Of a DNA stretch of 64,000 bases, positions 50,864 to 60,484 are shown piece after piece; position 1 is the stretch's first letter; every line of letters begins with the position of its first letter. The DNA is from Gammaproteobacteria bacterium UBA5078 (GTDB lineage: Bacteria; Pseudomonadota; Gammaproteobacteria; Pseudomonadales; Pseudohongiellaceae). A program made the translations under genes and the position numbers. The notes beneath the pieces were generated by a model. It saw nothing but the letters and a program-made list of their open reading frames with translations. It was not told the DNA's origin and did not search any database. Location of the stretch: assembly GCA_002416505.1 (NCBI GenBank), contig DIAM01000012.1:121183-185182 (forward strand). The letters are read 5' to 3'.

Positions 50864-51796
50864 ATGGATACGTTTCGGCATGAAACCGTATTACTCGAAC
50901 CCGCGGTAGACGCGTTGATTAGCGACCCCGCGGGTTTCTATGTCGACGGCACCTTCGGGCGCGGTGGGCACTCAAGGCAGATTCTTTCTGTCTTAGGGGC
51001 GCAGGGTCGCTTGCTGGCTATCGACAAGGATCCACAGGCAATTGAAACGGCGAATACTGACTTTGGAGCGGACCCCCGCTTCGAAGTTGCACAGGGAAGT
51101 TTTTCCACGCTAGCAGCGCTAGTGGAGTCGGCAGGGAAGATGGGCAAGGTCAATGGCGTGTTGTTAGATCTGGGCGTTTCCTCTCCACAGCTGGAAGAGG
51201 CGCAGCGCGGTTTTAGCTTCATGCAGGACGGTCCTTTGGATATGAGAATGAATCCGAATGAAGGGCAGAGTGCGGCGCAGTGGTTGGCCGACGCGGCAGA
51301 GCAAGAGATCGCCGATGTCATCTATCGCTACGGCGAAGAGAAGTTCTCGCGACGCATGGCCAGAGCAATCGTCGAGCAGCGCAAAGTAGCGCCCATTACG
51401 AGCACGCTGCAACTGGCTGAGATCGTCAAGCAAGCCAACCCTGCTTGGGAAAAGCACAAGCACCCGGCAACCCGTGCCTTTCAGGGCATACGCATTCACA
51501 TCAATCGCGAACTCGAAGACCTAGAGAGTGTTCTGGCGCAGGCGCTCGAGGTGCTCAGCATAGGCGGTCGACTCGTCGTGATCAGCTTCCACTCTCTGGA
51601 AGATCGCATGGTGAAACAGTTCATCGACAAGCAGGCAAAGGGCGACGATTACCCAGCGGGTGTGCCGGTACGAACTTCGGATCTCAATCCGCGCATGAAG
51701 AAGATTGGCAAGGCTATTAAAGCCAGCGCTGCGGAGGTGGCAGCTAATCAACGTTCGCGCAGTGCCGTCATGCGTATCGCAGAAAAAATCGCTTAA
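50864..51796 (+). CDS. rsmH: 16S rRNA (cytosine1402-N4)-methyltransferase RsmH
   Basis: A 310-residue SAM-dependent methyltransferase. The SAM motif is YVDGTFGRGGHSRQIL; DLGVSSPQLEEAQRGFSF and GPLDMRMNP are diagnostic, with ATRAFQGIRIHINREL and SFHSLEDRMVKQF near the C-terminus. I chose ATG at 50864 because GGGGCGGAG lies at 9 nt; ATG 50858 is too close and a GTG at 50828 lacks support. It methylates the same rRNA base as RsmI. Confidence 0.96.
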   Translation: MDTFRHETVLLEPAVDALISDPAGFYVDGTFGRGGHSRQILSVLGAQGRLLAIDKDPQAIETANTDFGADPRFEVAQGSFSTLAALVESAGKMGKVNGVLLDLGVSSPQLEEAQRGFSFMQDGPLDMRMNPNEGQSAAQWLADAAEQEIADVIYRYGEEKFSRRMARAIVEQRKVAPITSTLQLAEIVKQANPAWEKHKHPATRAFQGIRIHINRELEDLESVLAQALEVLSIGGRLVVISFHSLEDRMVKQFIDKQAKGDDYPAGVPVRTSDLNPRMKKIGKAIKASAAEVAANQRSRSAVMRIAEKIA

Positions 51797-51832
51797 TCAA
51801 TTCAAAGTTTCATACAAGAAGATGCACGATTT

Positions 51833-52192
51833 ATGAGCGCACAAGCCAATAAGATCAATGTCAGATTGAACGCCAGGCGCGCCAGCGAGCCGGTCTCGAT
51901 CTATGCGTGGTCGGCACTGTTCTCTGCGCGCATGATCGCCATCGCGGTGCTGCTGATATTCGTATTGGCCTCGGGGGTGTCCGTCGTCTACACCACATTC
52001 AAGAGCCGCTACCTCCTGAACCAATTGCAGCAGCTAAAGACTCAGCGCAATGAGCTGCAGGTGCAATGGGGCCAACTCTTAATCGAGCAGAGCACGTTCA
52101 GCCTTGAGAGTCGTGTAGAGCGAAAGGCAAGCGAAGAGTTATTGATGACGGTTCCCAAAATTTCCGAAATAGTCATGGTGCGATATGAGTGA
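51833..52192 (+). CDS. ftsL: Cell division protein FtsL
   Basis: A 119-residue bitopic division protein. A short cytoplasmic N-terminus is followed by one helix (about residues 26-52) and a periplasmic leucine-zipper coiled coil (LLNQLQQLKTQRNELQVQWGQLLIEQSTF). FtsL forms a complex with FtsB and FtsQ that activates FtsWI. The sequence family is weakly conserved; the gene is placed exactly between rsmH and ftsI, overlapping the latter by 8 nt. Confidence 0.93.
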   Translation: MSAQANKINVRLNARRASEPVSIYAWSALFSARMIAIAVLLIFVLASGVSVVYTTFKSRYLLNQLQQLKTQRNELQVQWGQLLIEQSTFSLESRVERKASEELLMTVPKISEIVMVRYE

Positions 52193-53924
52193 TTCTAGTC
52201 AAGCTCACAAGCCACTAACGTGGCGCCTGTACCTGATCTTCGTGGTCATGGTGCTCTGCGTTATGGCTATCCTATGGAAGCTCACTTCGCTGCACGTTCT
52301 GCAAAAGGATTTCCTGCAAGGGCAGGGCGATGCGCGCACTATTCGCACCGAGCCTCTTTCTGCAAATCGCGGCATGATCACCGACCGCAATGGTGAGCCC
52401 CTAGCAGTGAGCACGCCGGTGAAGTCGATTTGGGTGAACCCTAAGGAGATCTCCCAAGAGCTGCGCGACATCGAGATGTTGTCTCAGGCGCTGCAGATCG
52501 AGCCGCAAGTGCTGGCCGCTAATATCGCCGCAAACGCCGAGAAAGAATTTCTCTTCGTTAAGCGGCGCATGTCTCCGGTGGAGGCAGAGCATGTATTGGA
52601 GCTTGGCATCGAGGGAGTTTATTCGCGCCAGGAATATCAACGCTATTATCCTCAGGGCGAGATTGCGGCGCATGTGGTGGGTTTTACCAATGTCGACGAT
52701 GAGGGTCAGGAAGGCCTAGAGCTCGCTTTCGACAATTGGTTGCAGGGGATTCCCGGTCGACAGCAGGTCATGAAGGATCGTCGTGGTCGCATCATTCGCG
52801 AGCTCGACACTCTAGCGCCCGCACAGCCTGGCGGGACCCTTGAGCTGAGCATCGACTTCCGCCTGCAGAATCTCGCCTATAAAGAGTTGAAGTCCGAGTA
52901 CATGTTAAGAGGCGCTCGTTCGGCCTCCGTGGTAGTGATGGATGTGGCCACTGGCGAGGTTCTGGCGATGGTGAATCAGCCTTCCTACAATCCAAACAAT
53001 CGCGGCACTATCACAGATTTTAGCGCGCTGCGTAATCGCGCGATGACTGACTTGGTAGAGCCTGGCTCTACCGTTAAGGCCTTTACCGTCGCCGCGGCGC
53101 TCGAGTCCGGCCTGTTCACCCCCGAGACTTTGGTCGACACTAGTCCTGGTCGCATTCGCGTAGGCCGTGATTATGTGACCGATGCCACGACTCGCGCGAT
53201 CGATCACGGCGTGCTCACAGTGCAGGGCATCATCACCAAGTCGAGCAATGTCGGCGCCACGAAACTCGCGCTCGCGATGGGTCATGAGCAACTGCGCAAT
53301 GTGTTGGAGCGCGTCGGTTTCGGCACCGATACTGGCTCGGGCTTTCCCGGCGAGCGCAGCGGTGTGCTGCCTAATCATCGCATCTGGCACGATATCGAGA
53401 CTGCCACACTTTCCTATGGTTACGGCTTATCGGTTTCCGCACTGCAATTGGCGAGCGCCTACACCACCTTAGTCAGTGGTGGCATCAAGAAACCAGTGTC
53501 GATGTTAAGACTGAGTCCTGAGAAGGTTGCCGCACTGCCTAAGGATCATGTGATTCGTGAGGACATTGCGATGAGCGTGATGGCGGCCTTGGAAACGGTA
53601 GTGGACAAAGAGAGGGGCGGCGGTGCAACCGCGGCGAACGTGCCGTTCTATAGCGTTGCGGGCAAGACAGGCACGGCACACGTTGTTGGCGCAAATGGCT
53701 ACGAAAGCAATGTCTATAACTCTTTGTTTGTGGGTTATGCGCCCGCGAGTGATCCGCGCGTTGTCGTGGTGATCATTATGAACGAGCCCGGCGGCACCGA
53801 GCACTATGGTAGCCAGGTAGCCGCACCCTTGTTCTCGCGCATAGTCACTGGCGCGATGCGAATTTTGAATGTAACACCCGATCGAATTGACGACACGCAA
53901 CTCCTGAAACTGAGCGCGCGCTAA
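52185..53924 (+). CDS. ftsI: Division-specific transpeptidase FtsI (PBP3)
   Basis: A 579-residue class B penicillin-binding protein. One N-terminal anchor helix (about residues 12-32) precedes the dimerisation domain (RGMITDRNGEPLAVSTP) and the transpeptidase domain. Catalytic motifs are SxxK (GSTVK, Ser295 and Lys298), SSN near residue 356 and KTGT (AGKTGTAHV). It crosslinks septal peptidoglycan with FtsW. Length is standard. It overlaps ftsL and is followed by murE after 13 nt. Confidence 0.97.
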   Translation: MSDSSQAHKPLTWRLYLIFVVMVLCVMAILWKLTSLHVLQKDFLQGQGDARTIRTEPLSANRGMITDRNGEPLAVSTPVKSIWVNPKEISQELRDIEMLSQALQIEPQVLAANIAANAEKEFLFVKRRMSPVEAEHVLELGIEGVYSRQEYQRYYPQGEIAAHVVGFTNVDDEGQEGLELAFDNWLQGIPGRQQVMKDRRGRIIRELDTLAPAQPGGTLELSIDFRLQNLAYKELKSEYMLRGARSASVVVMDVATGEVLAMVNQPSYNPNNRGTITDFSALRNRAMTDLVEPGSTVKAFTVAAALESGLFTPETLVDTSPGRIRVGRDYVTDATTRAIDHGVLTVQGIITKSSNVGATKLALAMGHEQLRNVLERVGFGTDTGSGFPGERSGVLPNHRIWHDIETATLSYGYGLSVSALQLASAYTTLVSGGIKKPVSMLRLSPEKVAALPKDHVIREDIAMSVMAALETVVDKERGGGATAANVPFYSVAGKTGTAHVVGANGYESNVYNSLFVGYAPASDPRVVVVIIMNEPGGTEHYGSQVAAPLFSRIVTGAMRILNVTPDRIDDTQLLKLSAR

Positions 53925-53937
53925 TGGGTGCGGTGCA

Positions 53938-55488
53938 ATGAGACTAGCGGAAAATATTGTGTATAGCACAACACTTGAACAACTACTTAAGGGTATAGCC
54001 GACTTGCCAAGCGAGCTGCCTGAGCAGTTCGATGTACGAGTAAGTGGTGTGCAGTTAGATAGTCGCAAGGTCAAGCCTGGCGACCTGTTCTTCGCCTGTT
54101 TCGGAAAAAATCACGATGCACGTGACTATATAGGTGCCGCGATCGCACGCGGTGCGAAAGCAGTTCTCGCGCATGCGGGCGGCGAATGGCAGGGCGTAAC
54201 GGTGCAACAGGGCGTGATCGTTCTGGCCATCGACGACCTAGCCGCGAGGGCCGGAGAGATCGCGAGTCGCTTCTTCGGCGAGCCTAGTGCAGCGATGACG
54301 ATAATTGGTGTCACTGGCACTAACGGCAAGACTAGTTGCACGCAATTCATCGCGCAGACCCTGAACGCGATGCAGCACCGCTGCGGCGTGATTGGGACTC
54401 TGGGCATAGGCGTGCCACCGGATCTACAGGACTCCTCTTTCACCACCCCGGACCCGGTGCAAGTGCAAGCGGCCTTGGCTGAATTACGTCAGATCGGCGC
54501 CGAAACGGTCGCAATGGAGGTGTCCTCGCAGGGCCTGCATCAATACCGCGTCAATGGTGTGCGTTTCGACGCGGCAGTGTTCACCAACCTCACGCGCGAT
54601 CACCTGGACTATCACGGCAGTATGGATGATTACGCGGAGACTAAACGCAAGCTCTTCTTGTTCGCGACTCTGCGTAGTGCCGTCGTCAATATGGACGACC
54701 CCTTCGCGACGCGAATCCTCAATAGCCTAGCGCCGAGCGTGCGCAGCTATACCTACAGCGTAGCGAATAGGCATGCGGATGTTTACGCACTCAAGCTGGA
54801 ACAGAATCGGGATGGTTTCAAGGCACTTGTTCATACGCCCATGGGCGAGGGCGAGCTGAGCGGTGTGTTACTGGGGACCTTTAATTTCAGCAACTTGATG
54901 GCGGTGCTGGCGACGCTGATTGCGACCCAGAGTGTTCGTTCAGACTTCGAGTTGGAGCCTTTATTGGGGCGCCTGTCCGCTCTAGAGCCGGTGGCCGGTC
55001 GAATGGAAATAGTGGGCGACAGTGGCGATATCACCGCAGTGGTGGACTATGCACACACGCCCGATGCGCTGCGCGTTGCCTTGCTTGCGCTGCGTGAACA
55101 CTTCACCGGGCGTATCTGGTGTGTCTTTGGCTGTGGCGGTAATCGCGATCAGGGCAAGCGGCCTTTGATGGCAGAGATGGCAGAACAATACGCGGACATG
55201 TTGATCGTCACTGATGATAACCCACGCACCGAGAATGCCGACGAGATCGTGCGTCAGATTCTGCTGGGCATAGAAGACACCTCGCGCTTGATCGTAGAGC
55301 GCGATCGCGCCACGGCGATCGAGAATGCCATCACCCGCGCGAGCGCCGGTGACGTCGTGCTAATAGCGGGAAAGGGACATGAAAATTATCAAGATGTAAA
55401 CGGTATGCGCATGGCGTTTAGCGATGTGAAGCAGGCGCGTATCGCACTTACTAAGCGTCAAGCCAGCACTAAACTAGGGAGCGAGTAA
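53938..55488 (+). CDS. murE: UDP-MurNAc-L-Ala-D-Glu:meso-DAP ligase MurE
   Basis: A 516-residue Mur ligase. The ATP loop is GVTGTNGKTSCTQF; FTNLTRDHLDYHGSMDDYAETKRKLF follows, and the DNPR motif (DDNPRTEN) identifies meso-diaminopimelate as the added residue. The N-terminal part binds the UDP precursor (DSRKVKPGDLFFACFG). It lies between ftsI and murF. The ATG at 53938 gives a slightly long N-terminus (about 14 extra residues), and the actual start could be internal. Confidence 0.97.
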   Translation: MRLAENIVYSTTLEQLLKGIADLPSELPEQFDVRVSGVQLDSRKVKPGDLFFACFGKNHDARDYIGAAIARGAKAVLAHAGGEWQGVTVQQGVIVLAIDDLAARAGEIASRFFGEPSAAMTIIGVTGTNGKTSCTQFIAQTLNAMQHRCGVIGTLGIGVPPDLQDSSFTTPDPVQVQAALAELRQIGAETVAMEVSSQGLHQYRVNGVRFDAAVFTNLTRDHLDYHGSMDDYAETKRKLFLFATLRSAVVNMDDPFATRILNSLAPSVRSYTYSVANRHADVYALKLEQNRDGFKALVHTPMGEGELSGVLLGTFNFSNLMAVLATLIATQSVRSDFELEPLLGRLSALEPVAGRMEIVGDSGDITAVVDYAHTPDALRVALLALREHFTGRIWCVFGCGGNRDQGKRPLMAEMAEQYADMLIVTDDNPRTENADEIVRQILLGIEDTSRLIVERDRATAIENAITRASAGDVVLIAGKGHENYQDVNGMRMAFSDVKQARIALTKRQASTKLGSE

Positions 55489-55492
55489 TCCT

Positions 55493-56851
55493 GTGATTGG
55501 GCACATGACACTTTCGCAAATTAATACAGTAGTGGCGGGGCAGCAGCTCGGCGCGGACGTGCGCTTTGCAGGCGTCTCAACCGATACCCGCTCGCTGCAG
55601 GCGAATGATCTCTATGTGGCCCTCGTGGGTGAGAGTTTTGACGGCAATGACTTCGTGGCGCAGGCTTTCGATAAAGGGGCATGCGGCGCTATAGTCTCGC
55701 GCGATACAGGTATCGATAAGCCACAGCTGCGAGTCAAAGACAGCACCGTCGCCCTTGGTGAGATCGCAAGGCTCAATCGTTTAGCCTCCTCCGCGCGCGT
55801 AGTCGCGATTACGGGCAGCCAAGGCAAGACCACCGTAAAGGAGATGGTCGCGGCGATCCTGCGGATAGAGAATCGCGTGCTAGTGACTAAGGGCAACCTC
55901 AATAATCATATCGGCGTGCCACTGACGCTACTCGAGCTCGAGGCCGAGCATGACTGCGCCGTGATCGAACTCGGTGCTAGCGGCCTCGGCGAGATCGCCT
56001 ACACCGTGCGCATGGCGCTTCCACACGTGGCGGTGCTAACGAATGCCGCGGCGACGCATATTGAGGGTTTCGGCGATCTAGACGGCGTCGTCCGCACCAA
56101 GGGTGAGATCATCGATGGCCTCCAAGACAACGGCGTAGCCGTACTCAATGCGGAGGACCCACATTTTGCAGTGTGGGCCGCGCGTGCGGGGAATAAGCGC
56201 ATGGTTAGTTTCGCCGTCGATGCGGCAGCGGACTACCGTGCCGAGCGGTTACAGATGGACGCGCTCGGCGCAAGCCGTTTCTTCTTGTGCAGCCCTATTG
56301 GCGAGGTCGAAGTGACGCTCGAGCTGAGCGGCAAACACAATGTTCGCAATGCGGTAGCGGCAGCTGCGGCGAGTATCGAGGCAGGCGCAAGTCTCGTGGC
56401 GGTGGCGCAGGGTCTAGCGCTAGTACGCCCGGTCGCTGGTCGACTCAGTCAAATGTCCGGCATCGCCGGCGCCATCATTATCGACGACAGTTACAACGCT
56501 AGCCCCGCTTCGTTTCGCGCGGCCATCGACGTACTAGCAAGCAGTGCGGGAAACCGAGTGCTGATAGTGGGAGACATGGGTGAGCTAGGCTCGCAAAGCG
56601 AACAAGCTCATCGCGATCTAGGCCTCTACGCCAAGCAGTGTGGCATAGACGCGCTGTGGTCAACGGGCGCCTATAGTGCATTGAGCGCCGCAAGTTTCGG
56701 AGAGAAAGCGCGTCATTTCGAGACGCAGGACGCGTTGATTCGACACGCACAGAACAATCTACGCTCGGGTGATGTCGCGCTAGTGAAAGGCTCGCGCAGC
56801 GCTGCCATGGATCGCGTAGTCGAACAAATTAAAAAGGGAGAGTTCGCATAA
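55493..56851 (+). CDS. murF: UDP-MurNAc-tripeptide:D-Ala-D-Ala ligase MurF
   Basis: A 452-residue Mur ligase that adds the D-Ala-D-Ala dipeptide. Visible are VSTDTRSLQANDLYVALVGESFDGN, the ATP loop ITGSQGKTTVKEM, NLNNHIGVPLTLL, ELGASGLGEIAYTVRM and DDSYNASPASFRAAIDVL. The start is taken as GTG at 55493 because the resulting MIGHMTLSQ aligns with E. coli MISVTLSQ; ATG at 55505 is the alternative. Its stop overlaps the mraY start by 1 nt. Confidence 0.96.
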   Translation: MIGHMTLSQINTVVAGQQLGADVRFAGVSTDTRSLQANDLYVALVGESFDGNDFVAQAFDKGACGAIVSRDTGIDKPQLRVKDSTVALGEIARLNRLASSARVVAITGSQGKTTVKEMVAAILRIENRVLVTKGNLNNHIGVPLTLLELEAEHDCAVIELGASGLGEIAYTVRMALPHVAVLTNAAATHIEGFGDLDGVVRTKGEIIDGLQDNGVAVLNAEDPHFAVWAARAGNKRMVSFAVDAAADYRAERLQMDALGASRFFLCSPIGEVEVTLELSGKHNVRNAVAAAAASIEAGASLVAVAQGLALVRPVAGRLSQMSGIAGAIIIDDSYNASPASFRAAIDVLASSAGNRVLIVGDMGELGSQSEQAHRDLGLYAKQCGIDALWSTGAYSALSAASFGEKARHFETQDALIRHAQNNLRSGDVALVKGSRSAAMDRVVEQIKKGEFA

Positions 56852-57933
56852 TGTTGGTATGGCTATCGACGTATCTAGCGCAGTTTGAGAGTGGTTTCGC
56901 AGTGTTCCAGTACATCACTGTGCGTGGGATATTCAGCATTATCACTGCGTTGCTGATCTCTCTAGCGATAGGCCCCTACATGATTCGTCGCCTGAACTAC
57001 CTGCAGATTGGGCAGGTGGTGCGCGACGACGGCCCTAAGAGTCATTTCAGTAAAGCGGGCACTCCCACCATGGGAGGCGCGTTGATTCTTGTGAGTATAC
57101 TTTTCAGCACCTTGCTGTGGTCTGATCTTAACAATCATTATGTGTGGATCACGCTAGCTGTCACGCTGTTATTCGGTGCGATCGGTTGGGTAGATGACTA
57201 CCGTAAAGTATTCGAGAAGAACCCCAAGGGTTTGCCTGCTAAGTGGAAGTACCTCTGGCAATCGGTGGTCGGTCTTGGCGCCTCGGTGTTTCTCTATACC
57301 TCCGCAATTGGCCCGGCAGAGACGCATTATATAGTGCCTTTCTTCAAGGACATCTCGATCAATATTGGCATCTTCTATGTGGTGATCTCCTATTTCGTCA
57401 TCGTCGGCAGCAGCAATGCGGTAAACCTAACCGATGGCCTCGACGGTCTCGCGATTCTGCCTACCGTGATGGTGGGAGGTGCACTAGGGCTTATCGCCTA
57501 TCTATCCGGGCACGTGGGCTTCTCAGAATATTTGCAGATTCCCTATGTGGCAGGTGCGGGCGAACTCGTTATCTTCTGCGGCACAATCGTGGGAGCGGGC
57601 TTAGGCTTTCTCTGGTTTAACACCTATCCCGCGCAGGTCTTTATGGGGGATGTGGGAGCGCTCGCGCTAGGCGCGGCACTAGGAATGGTAGCCATCATCG
57701 CGCGCCACGAGATCGTACTGTTCATAATGGGTGGCATATTCGTGGCAGAGACGGTCTCGGTAATCCTGCAGGTTGGCTCCTTCAAATTAACGGGCAAGCG
57801 CATCTTTCGCATGGCTCCACTACATCACCATTTCGAATTAAAGGGCTGGCCAGAGCCGCGGGTCATCGTGCGCTTCTGGATCATTACCGTAATGCTCGTC
57901 CTAATCGGACTGGCGACATTGAAACTACGCTAA
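56851..57933 (+). CDS. mraY: Phospho-MurNAc-pentapeptide transferase MraY
   Basis: A 360-residue inner-membrane enzyme with ten helices that links the soluble precursor to undecaprenyl phosphate, giving lipid I. Diagnostic parts are the GTPTMGGALIL segment (with substrate-binding Thr), GWVDDYRKV (metal-binding Asp pair), NAVNLTDGLDGLAILP, and APLHHHFELKGWPE. The length is exactly the E. coli one. The gene is coupled to murF by a TAATG junction. Confidence 0.98.
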   Translation: MLVWLSTYLAQFESGFAVFQYITVRGIFSIITALLISLAIGPYMIRRLNYLQIGQVVRDDGPKSHFSKAGTPTMGGALILVSILFSTLLWSDLNNHYVWITLAVTLLFGAIGWVDDYRKVFEKNPKGLPAKWKYLWQSVVGLGASVFLYTSAIGPAETHYIVPFFKDISINIGIFYVVISYFVIVGSSNAVNLTDGLDGLAILPTVMVGGALGLIAYLSGHVGFSEYLQIPYVAGAGELVIFCGTIVGAGLGFLWFNTYPAQVFMGDVGALALGAALGMVAIIARHEIVLFIMGGIFVAETVSVILQVGSFKLTGKRIFRMAPLHHHFELKGWPEPRVIVRFWIITVMLVLIGLATLKLR

Positions 57934-57950
57934 GCATAAGGGCAGATTAA

Positions 57951-59300
57951 GTGACACAAGCGAATCGAATCATAGTGGGCCTCGGAACGACAGGATTGTC
58001 GTGCGCCCGCTATTTGCATTCGCTTGGTGAAACATTCCAGGTCGTGGATAGCCGCTTAGATCCACCCGGACTAGCCGAGCTACAGGCCCAATTCCCTGGT
58101 GTACAAGTCACGCTAGGCGAGTTCTCCACGGCGCTGTTGAGCGCGGCGAGTGAGCTCATTGTTAGCCCCGGCATCAGTATTCAAACACCGGCAATCGCTG
58201 CGGCGCGCGCGGCTGGTGTCGCCATCAGTGGCGATATCGATATTTTCAGCAAGGCGGTGCGCAAACCGGTGGTGGCTGTTACAGGCTCGAACGGTAAGAG
58301 CACGGTTGTAACGCTGTTGGCGGCCATGGCGACGAGAGCCGGTCTACGCGTTGGGCTTGGTGGCAATCTAGATGGCGCGCAGGCGGCTCCCGCCTTGGAT
58401 CTATTGCGCCAGGCCGAGAAAGACCTCTATGTCCTCGAATTATCTAGCTTCCAATTAGAGACCACGGCCAGTCTTGCTGCGCGTGCGGCGGTCATCCTCA
58501 ATGTGAGTGACGACCATATGGATCGCTATGCTAGCAAGCACGAGTATGCGGCGGCCAAGCAGCGCATCTTCAATGGCGCTCAAAGCGTGCTAGTGAATCG
58601 CGACGACTCAGCCAGCACTCCTTGGGCTAAGGACTGTTGCGTCGCGGCAAGTTTCGGAACGGATAAGCCCGCACAGGGGCAATGGGGCGTAGTAGAAGAA
58701 GACGGTGAGTCGGTACTCGTGTTTGGCGATGAGTTCGTGCTGCGCGCCTCGTCACTCAAGATCGCAGGCAAGCACAATCTTTCCAACGCGCTGGCGGCGC
58801 TCGCCCTTGGGCAGGCCATCGGCCTACCTCGTCAGGCAATGCTTGAGGCTCTGCAGGAATTTCCGGGTCTTCCGCACCGCTGTCAATGGCTGCGCAATCT
58901 GCGTGGCGTCGATTACTTCAATGACTCGAAAGGCACTAATGTGGGTGCCTCTATCGTGGCGATCGAGAGCCTCGGCGAAATGCTCAAGGGCAAGCTGGTT
59001 TTGATCGCGGGTGGAGTAGACAAGGGGGCTGATTTCTCAGTCATGGCGCCCGTGGTTGAGAAGTTCGTGAAACTGGCCATCTTGATTGGTCGCGATGCGA
59101 AGAATCTTGCCAGCGCGTTTAAAGACAGCATCGAGATCGTCTTCGCCAGCACCATGGTGGAGGCGGTCAGCATCGCTGCCGCACGTGCGAGTACGGGCGA
59201 CGCCGTTCTGCTCTCGCCAGCTTGTGCGAGTTTCGATATGTTCAGCGACTTCACACATCGTGGTCGAGTATTCGCCGGCGCAGTGGAGGAGTTGCAATGA
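57951..59300 (+). CDS. murD: UDP-MurNAc-L-Ala:D-Glu ligase MurD
   Basis: A 449-residue Mur ligase. The N-terminal domain has IVGLGTTGLSCARYL; the ATP loop is VTGSNGKSTVVTLL; ELSSFQLETT, NVSDDHMDRY and NDSKGTNVGAS are diagnostic. It adds D-glutamate. The start is GTG at 57951 (MTQANRIIVGLG), near the expected position for MurD. It overlaps ftsW by 4 nt. Confidence 0.97.
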   Translation: MTQANRIIVGLGTTGLSCARYLHSLGETFQVVDSRLDPPGLAELQAQFPGVQVTLGEFSTALLSAASELIVSPGISIQTPAIAAARAAGVAISGDIDIFSKAVRKPVVAVTGSNGKSTVVTLLAAMATRAGLRVGLGGNLDGAQAAPALDLLRQAEKDLYVLELSSFQLETTASLAARAAVILNVSDDHMDRYASKHEYAAAKQRIFNGAQSVLVNRDDSASTPWAKDCCVAASFGTDKPAQGQWGVVEEDGESVLVFGDEFVLRASSLKIAGKHNLSNALAALALGQAIGLPRQAMLEALQEFPGLPHRCQWLRNLRGVDYFNDSKGTNVGASIVAIESLGEMLKGKLVLIAGGVDKGADFSVMAPVVEKFVKLAILIGRDAKNLASAFKDSIEIVFASTMVEAVSIAAARASTGDAVLLSPACASFDMFSDFTHRGRVFAGAVEELQ

Positions 59301-60484
59301 GCACTTCTTCTCTTTCAGCATACGGCGCTATCGCGGGTCGACACGCCCCTAGTTTCCAAATGAACTTGCTGCTAGTCATCATGTTCCTTCTCATGACCAT
59401 CGGTTTGTTGATGATGACCTCTGCATCGGTGGAGATTGGTAATGGTCAATATGGGGACCCCTTCTTCTTCCTAAAGCGTCAGTTGTTCTTCACAGCACTC
59501 TCCGTCGCGATCGTGATCGTCACCCTGTCTGTGCCTCTGCGCTTCTGGTATTCAGTCAGTGGTCCGCTATTAGTGGTCTCCTTCGCATTGCTTGGCATGG
59601 TTCTGGTGCCGGGTATCGGCAAAGTGGTTAACGGGAGCGCGCGTTGGATCGATCTAGGATTCTATAATCTGCAGCCCTCGGAGATGGCCAAGCTCTTCAT
59701 CGTGTTCTACTTTGCGGCCTATCTCGAGAGACGCCGCAGCGAAGTCATTAATTCCTGGATAGGCTTCTTCAAACCGATGTTATTGCTCGCTGCGGCGATC
59801 GTCCTGCTGCACTTCGAGCCGGATCATGGTGCGATGGTCATCATGATCGGCACTTGTTTCAGCATGATTTTTCTCGCTGGAGCCAAGCTCCACCGCTTCT
59901 TGCTAGTGTTGCTGTGCTGCCTGTCCGCGGTAGTGGTTTTAGCAATCATGAAGCCCTATGTGCTTGACCGCTTCGCTTCTTTCTTAAATCCCTGGGCTGC
60001 CGAGTATGTCTACGGAGAGGGCTATCAATTGACTCAGGCGTTGATTGCCTTTGGTCGTGGCGGTTTCTTCGGCGAGGGTCTCGGCAATAGCATTCAGAAA
60101 CTGTATTTCTTGCCAGAGGCCCATACCGATTTCGTTCTAGCGATCGTGGCGGAGGAGTTCGGCCTCGTGGGCGTCACCACGATCATCGGCCTGTTCACCG
60201 CACTCGTCGCCCAGGCTTTCGCGATCGGTCGAAGAGTGGAGGCCACCGGCAATCTCTACTCGGCCTATGTGGCCTATGGTATTGCCATGCTCTTCGCCTG
60301 CCAGACACTCATCAACGTCGGCGTGAATATCGGCTTGTTGCCCACCAAAGGATTAACGCTGCCCTTCTTAAGTTATGGCGGCAACAGCCTATTGGTCAGT
60401 TGTTTCATGGTGGCTATCTTAGTTCGCATTCAGTTCGAGTACGCGCAGTCGCAGTCTCCCGAGATGCAAAGGGGGCGCCGCTAA
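59297..60484 (+). CDS. ftsW: Lipid II polymerase FtsW (SEDS family)
   Basis: A 395-residue SEDS glycosyltransferase with about ten helices that polymerises septal glycan with FtsI. Family segments are VNGSARWIDLGFYNLQPSEMAKLF, HFEPDHGAMVIM, PEAHTDFVLAIVAEEFGLVG (with the catalytic-type Asp) and LLPTKGLTLPFLSYGGNSLL. The ATG at 59297 has GGAGGAG at 6 nt; the frame is open 25 codons further upstream but inside murD. Its stop overlaps the murG ATG by 1 nt. Confidence 0.97.
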   Translation: MSTSSLSAYGAIAGRHAPSFQMNLLLVIMFLLMTIGLLMMTSASVEIGNGQYGDPFFFLKRQLFFTALSVAIVIVTLSVPLRFWYSVSGPLLVVSFALLGMVLVPGIGKVVNGSARWIDLGFYNLQPSEMAKLFIVFYFAAYLERRRSEVINSWIGFFKPMLLLAAAIVLLHFEPDHGAMVIMIGTCFSMIFLAGAKLHRFLLVLLCCLSAVVVLAIMKPYVLDRFASFLNPWAAEYVYGEGYQLTQALIAFGRGGFFGEGLGNSIQKLYFLPEAHTDFVLAIVAEEFGLVGVTTIIGLFTALVAQAFAIGRRVEATGNLYSAYVAYGIAMLFACQTLINVGVNIGLLPTKGLTLPFLSYGGNSLLVSCFMVAILVRIQFEYAQSQSPEMQRGRR